A stretch of DNA of 8,682 bases from WLJO01 sp945889085 (GTDB lineage: Bacteria > Actinomycetota > Acidimicrobiia > Acidimicrobiales > Ilumatobacteraceae). A model generated the notes under the pieces. That model searched no databases. It had not been told where the DNA came from and saw nothing but the letters and a program-made list of their open reading frames with translations. Location: assembly GCA_945889085.1 (NCBI GenBank), contig CAMDBM010000066.1, positions 1 to 8,682 of the forward strand, written 5' to 3'. Position numbers and translations under genes: made by a program. Shown in pieces: positions 5,930-8,682 of this stretch (position 1 is the stretch's first letter; each line of letters begins with the position of its first letter).

Positions 5930-7192
5930 TCAGGAGGGTGTGCTCGGCCGCCCCGGTGGCACGGGATGGATTCGTTGGGCGGTCGAGACCGAGCGCCCGC
6001 CGCCGACTGCCTGTGTGATGAGCACGACGACGCAGCCGAGCGCGACGGCCGGGATGCTGTGCGTGGACTCGGCGAGCCATACGAGGGCGGCGAGCGGAAC
6101 CCGATAGCCGGCACCGAGCAGCGTGGTTGCCCCGATGACGGACAGCAGAGCGAGGTTGCCGTCGAAGATCCGCCCGAGCATCTGACCAGCGATCGAGCCG
6201 AGCACGAGGAGGGGGATGATCAGCCCACCCACACCGCGCCCGAGCATGGTGACCCCGGAGGCGGCGGCTCGTAGGGCGAGCAGGGCGCAGAGGCCCGCAC
6301 TGGACGCTGTAGCGGCCCACGTGAGCGAGATGGTTCCGGGCCCGAGGTGCACCGGTATGCCGCTGAACCCGATGCGTGCGAGGACACCAAGGAGCACGAG
6401 CAGCGCGGCAGCGGTGACAACATGGTGGCGCTCCCGGGAAAAGACCGGTCCGAGGCCGGTCTCGGCGCTGCGGGTGAGCAGAGACACGGCGCGACTGGCG
6501 ATGCCGGCACCGACGGCGAGGCCGAGTGCGAGCAGTACGTCGCGTAGCCCGACGACACCGACAGACGTCCACCACGGCAGGCGGAAGCCGTCGATACTGC
6601 TGCGGGCGAGGTACCCGGCGGTCGAGCCGAGCAGCGCGACCGGCAGTCGTCGCCACGACATGCCTTCGCGGAACGGGATCTCGACGGCGAGCAGGCCGCC
6701 GGCGATCGGGCTGTGCAGTGCCGCACCGAACCCGGCAGCAGCGCCGACAACGAGGAGGCTCGGGCCGGTGCTGTCGAGGCGTCGGCGCCCGATCGAGCCG
6801 AACCACGTACCGAGCAAGACAGCGAGTCCGACCGGGTCGAGCGCGCCGCCAAGGCCGACGGTGGCCCCCGCCCCGACCGTCCTTGCTGCGTACTGCCGGT
6901 CCTCGTAGTGGCGTCCGTGGTAGGCGTCCATGTAGGCGTCGATGCTCGACGGGCCGGAGCGGGTAGGCCCGAGTGAACGCACGACCGTGCTCACGAGCAG
7001 GCCCGCGGCAGGGAGCGCGACGGTGAGCGCTGCCGGGCCCCGCGCGATGGCGTCGAGGAGGTGCTCCACCCCGTACACCGCACCGGCGGCGCCGTAGGCC
7101 GAGCACACGGTCACCACAACAAGCAGACCGAGTGCCCGCCCGCGCGGTGCGGTCAGCGCCAGTGGCCCCACCTCCGGTTTCCCATGGCGCAA
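5930..7192 (-). CDS. CLC-family chloride channel/transporter with degenerate gating motifs
   Basis: A 420-residue, strongly hydrophobic integral membrane protein with many transmembrane stretches. The CLC fold is recognised from VGAAAGFGAALHSPIAGGLLAVE (149-171, equivalent to AGAAAGLAAAFNAPLAGILFVLE), GRGVGGLIIPLLVLGSIAGQMLG (318-340, the GxFxP region), and LSVIGATTLLGAGYRVPLAALVWLAEST (350-377). It lacks CBS domains. Several ion-pathway motifs are changed. GSGIP is reduced to RSGPS (78-82). GREGP aligns without gaps to DPVGL (119-123), leaving V121 at the gating-glutamate position. The internal proton glutamate aligns to I172, GxFxP reads GLIIP (323-327), and the pore tyrosine aligns to V402. 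This suggests a channel-like protein or one with altered ion choice rather than a standard Cl-/H+ antiporter. TTG 7192 is chosen as start because GGAGG (7202-7206) lies 9 bases before it; GTG 7171 is an alternative. The open frame shows no frameshift. Confidence 0.88.
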   Translation of the reverse strand: MRHGKPEVGPLALTAPRGRALGLLVVVTVCSAYGAAGAVYGVEHLLDAIARGPAALTVALPAAGLLVSTVVRSLGPTRSGPSSIDAYMDAYHGRHYEDRQYAARTVGAGATVGLGGALDPVGLAVLLGTWFGSIGRRRLDSTGPSLLVVGAAAGFGAALHSPIAGGLLAVEIPFREGMSWRRLPVALLGSTAGYLARSSIDGFRLPWWTSVGVVGLRDVLLALGLAVGAGIASRAVSLLTRSAETGLGPVFSRERHHVVTAAALLVLLGVLARIGFSGIPVHLGPGTISLTWAATASSAGLCALLALRAAASGVTMLGRGVGGLIIPLLVLGSIAGQMLGRIFDGNLALLSVIGATTLLGAGYRVPLAALVWLAESTHSIPAVALGCVVVLITQAVGGGRSVSTAQRIHPVPPGRPSTPS

Positions 7193-7201
7193 ACCGTAGT
7201 T

Positions 7202-7206
7202 CCTCC
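7202..7206 (-). promoter_or_regulatory. Ribosome binding site deciding the TTG start of the CLC gene
   Basis: The minus strand reads GGAGG, nine bases, then TTG (7192-7190). This strong SD supports the rare TTG start over the later in-frame GTG at 7171. A nearby ATG at 7185 is out of frame. Most other genes here lack an SD. Confidence 0.6.
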
Positions 7207-7216
7207 GTGCCGGTTG

Positions 7217-7243
7217 CCCCGACGAGGAGGTACTCCAGCGGGG
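7217..7243 (-). terminator. Hairpin after the acyl-CoA dehydrogenase gene
   Basis: Outer arms CCCCG (7217-7221) and CGGGG (7239-7243) enclose inner arms GGAG (7226-7229) and CTCC (7233-7236) around GTA, with a small asymmetric internal loop. It lies about 12 bases past the acyl-CoA dehydrogenase stop on the minus strand and just before the CLC SD. No T-run. It may instead act as a leader structure for the CLC gene. Confidence 0.4.
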
Positions 7244-7255
7244 GATCAGGGCAGG

Positions 7256-8506
7256 TCAGTGGCGGTCTGGGTTGGTCCGCACCTGCCGGAACGCGATGTC
7301 TGCATCCACCGAAGGTTCCTTGGGCAGCCCGAGGGAGCGTTCACCGAGGATGTTGCGTTGGATCTCGTCGGTACCGCCGGCGATGGACTGGCCGGGTACC
7401 GAGATGATGATCTCGTGGATCAGGCCGTCGAGCGGTGCGTCCGCCCCGCTGAGCATGCCGCCTGCACCGGCGATCCGGGCGTGGATGTCAGCCGACATCC
7501 GGGCAATGTGACTGCCGACCAACTTGCCGATCGAACCCTCGGGTCCCGGCGGCTTGCCGGCGAGGCGTGCCGCTCGCGCGCGCTGGGCAGTCCACTTCGC
7601 CGTCTGGTCGAGGCAGCGCAGGCGCATGAGTGCATCGCGGATCACGGGGTCGTCGATCACACCCGCCGCTTGTGCCCGGGGGATTGTCAGGTCCGCCCGC
7701 CCGGCGCGCTGTGGGTACCAGACGTAGGTCTTGAAGTAGTCGGTCGCCTCGGCAACGGCTTCGTCCCGGCACCGACCCGTGCGGTTCGTTCCCGCCTGGA
7801 ACGCTCGGGTGCTCGGCAGGCTCCGCTCGTGGGCAAGCGTTGCCAATGCGACGCGCCAGCCCTCGCCCACCGCGCCGACGACATCGCGGACCGGCACACG
7901 CGCCTCGGTGAGGAACACCTCGTTGAACGACGCATACCGGTTCATCTGCATGAGGGGCCGCACCTCGATACCGGGCTGGTGCATATCGATGACGAAGTAG
8001 GTGATGCCCTTGTGTTTGGGCACGTCGAAGTTGGTGCGGGCCACGAGGATTGCCCAGTCGGCCTTCATGGCACCGGTGGTCCACAGCTTCTGCCCCGTAA
8101 TCACCCACTCGTCGCCGTCGAGTTCCGCCCGCGTGGTGAGGCCCGCGAGGTCTGAGCCGTTGCCTGGCTCGCTGAACAACTGGCACCAGCGGTGCTGACC
8201 GGTGAGAGCGGGACGCAGTAGCCGCGACTTCACATCGTCGGATCCGTGCTCGAGGATCGTGGGGGCGGCGAGGGACATCGCGCCGCCACCGGCCACGCCG
8301 ACCGCCTCGATGCGATCGAACTCGGAGTCCACCACCGCGGCGAGCGACGGGCTGAGCCCCCGCCCGAACCACTCGGTGGGCCATGCCGGGCATCCCCAAC
8401 CGGAGTCGGCGAGGAGGTCGCGCCATTCGCGCAAGGGGCGGTTCTCGTCCCAGTTGGCCCCCAACCAGGCCCGCACCTCGGACCGCACGGACTCAGCGTT
8501 GATCAT
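7256..8506 (-). CDS. Acyl-CoA dehydrogenase (FadE-type)
   Basis: A 416-residue FAD flavoenzyme that introduces an alpha,beta double bond into an acyl-CoA, passing electrons to an electron-transfer flavoprotein. The N-terminal helical domain (about 1-105) is followed by the middle beta domain with the flavin signature CQLFSEPGNGSDLAGL (108-123) and GDEWVITGQKLWTTGA (131-146). The C-terminal helical domain ends with QSIAGGTDEIQRNILGERSLGLP (373-395). The medium-chain type carries its catalytic Glu in YEGT; here that position is Gly (AGGT). E227 in LAHERS matches the alternative base position known from isovaleryl-CoA dehydrogenase. The substrate (fatty acyl, branched or steroid side chain) is not determinable, and no partner FadE subunit or CoA ligase is next to it. 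ATG 8506 is preferred to GTG 8527 because the sequence similarity begins there and a -10-like hexamer sits six bases before it; the GTG would add seven residues. Confidence 0.94.
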   Translation of the reverse strand: MINAESVRSEVRAWLGANWDENRPLREWRDLLADSGWGCPAWPTEWFGRGLSPSLAAVVDSEFDRIEAVGVAGGGAMSLAAPTILEHGSDDVKSRLLRPALTGQHRWCQLFSEPGNGSDLAGLTTRAELDGDEWVITGQKLWTTGAMKADWAILVARTNFDVPKHKGITYFVIDMHQPGIEVRPLMQMNRYASFNEVFLTEARVPVRDVVGAVGEGWRVALATLAHERSLPSTRAFQAGTNRTGRCRDEAVAEATDYFKTYVWYPQRAGRADLTIPRAQAAGVIDDPVIRDALMRLRCLDQTAKWTAQRARAARLAGKPPGPEGSIGKLVGSHIARMSADIHARIAGAGGMLSGADAPLDGLIHEIIISVPGQSIAGGTDEIQRNILGERSLGLPKEPSVDADIAFRQVRTNPDRH

Positions 8507-8512
8507 CTGCCA

Positions 8513-8518
8513 ATTCTT
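8513..8518 (-). promoter_or_regulatory. Putative extended -10 (TGC-AAGAAT) for a leaderless acyl-CoA dehydrogenase transcript
   Basis: The minus strand reads TGC, AAGAAT, six bases, then ATG 8506. AAGAAT shares four of six bases with TATAAT, and TGn just before it resembles an extended -10. The spacing would place the transcript start on the start codon. No SD lies before ATG 8506. Confidence 0.42.
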
Positions 8519-8557
8519 GCACCCCACGCGCGGAGGTGAGGGAGCGGGAGTTGGCTT

Positions 8558-8580
8558 CGCCGGGGGGTCGCACGCCGGCG
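8558..8580 (-). terminator. Hairpin after the partial gene at the right edge
   Basis: CGCCGG (8558-8563) and CCGGCG (8575-8580) form a perfect 6-bp stem with an 11-base loop, starting 3 bases after the stop codon of the partial minus-strand gene. It fits a separate transcription unit for the acyl-CoA dehydrogenase. Short G+C-rich stems are frequent in this base composition. Confidence 0.38.
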
Positions 8581-8583
8581 GGG

Positions 8584-8682
8584 CTAGGCGATGGCGGCGA
8601 GCAGGTGCGCCGAGAGTTCCTCGTACGTGTCGAGCGCCGTGAACTGTGGGAACTCGCGGATCACGTTGTCGGGGGCATGGAA
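8584..8682 (-). CDS. C-terminal 32 residues of an unrecognised protein (partial)
   Basis: On the minus strand one frame is open from the window edge to TAG at 8584-8586. It encodes 32 residues that include NVIREFPQF, LDTYEELSAHL and the terminal LLAAIA. The third codon positions are almost all G or C, as in the neighbouring genes, and a hairpin follows the stop, so it is likely the end of a real gene. The tail ends in an amphipathic helix-like stretch. I do not recognise the family. The gene precedes the acyl-CoA dehydrogenase in the same direction, with 77 bases between. Confidence 0.6.
   Translation of the reverse strand, partial: FHAPDNVIREFPQFTALDTYEELSAHLLAAIA

Noticed and set aside
5919..7106. 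395-codon Arg-rich frame on the same strand as the CLC gene
   Set aside because: A +1-type shadow frame of the CLC coding sequence; its composition (Arg, Pro and His throughout) is unlike a folded protein, and the CLC frame has recognisable helices.
1..8682. Search for CRISPR repeats, transposase genes, tRNA genes, phage genes or attachment sites
   Set aside because: No regularly spaced repeats, no transposase or integrase motifs and no tRNA-like cloverleaf were seen; base composition looks even across the window.

Overview
The window is G+C-rich and densely coded. It looks like the chromosome of an actinomycete-type bacterium. The reasons are the MprA/MprB-like two-component pair, the FadE-type acyl-CoA dehydrogenase, the DUF6941-like and actinobacterial-type phosphodiester-glycosidase-like proteins, and start codons that sit at leaderless-transcript distance from -10-like hexamers. 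A member of the Acidimicrobiia is my guess, but this is inference. I see no insertion sequence, phage gene, CRISPR array, tRNA or rRNA, and no gene-free stretch above about 220 bases.

Left part, plus strand. The window opens inside a PLP-dependent trans-sulfuration enzyme (cystathionine gamma-synthase/lyase family), which ends at 626 and is followed by a strong hairpin (650-679). After a 216-base intergenic stretch with an inverted repeat (734/779) come an OmpR/PhoB-type response regulator (843-1526) and its sensor histidine kinase (1523-2842), overlapping by ATGA. Two further plus-strand genes follow: a small DUF6941-like protein (2916-3323) and a membrane-anchored phosphodiester-glycosidase-like protein (3345-4679). 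They could be co-transcribed with, or controlled by, the two-component system, but the hairpin at 2888-2915 leaves this open.

Right part, minus strand. A short hairpin (4680-4698) separates the two convergent blocks. Read in transcription order from the right edge, the minus strand holds the last 32 codons of an unrecognised gene, an acyl-CoA dehydrogenase (7256-8506), a CLC-family chloride transport protein (5930-7192) and a class III aminotransferase (4698-5909). These look like several short transcription units rather than one operon. Each gap carries either a hairpin or a promoter-like/SD signal, and the functions (acyl-CoA oxidation, anion transport, amino-group transfer) do not form an obvious pathway.

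No clearly new multi-gene system is visible. The most interesting single item is the CLC protein. It keeps the fold signatures but has lost the gating glutamate, the internal proton glutamate and the pore tyrosine. Next are the divergent phosphodiester-glycosidase-like protein downstream of the envelope-stress-type two-component pair, and the repeated leaderless promoter architecture.
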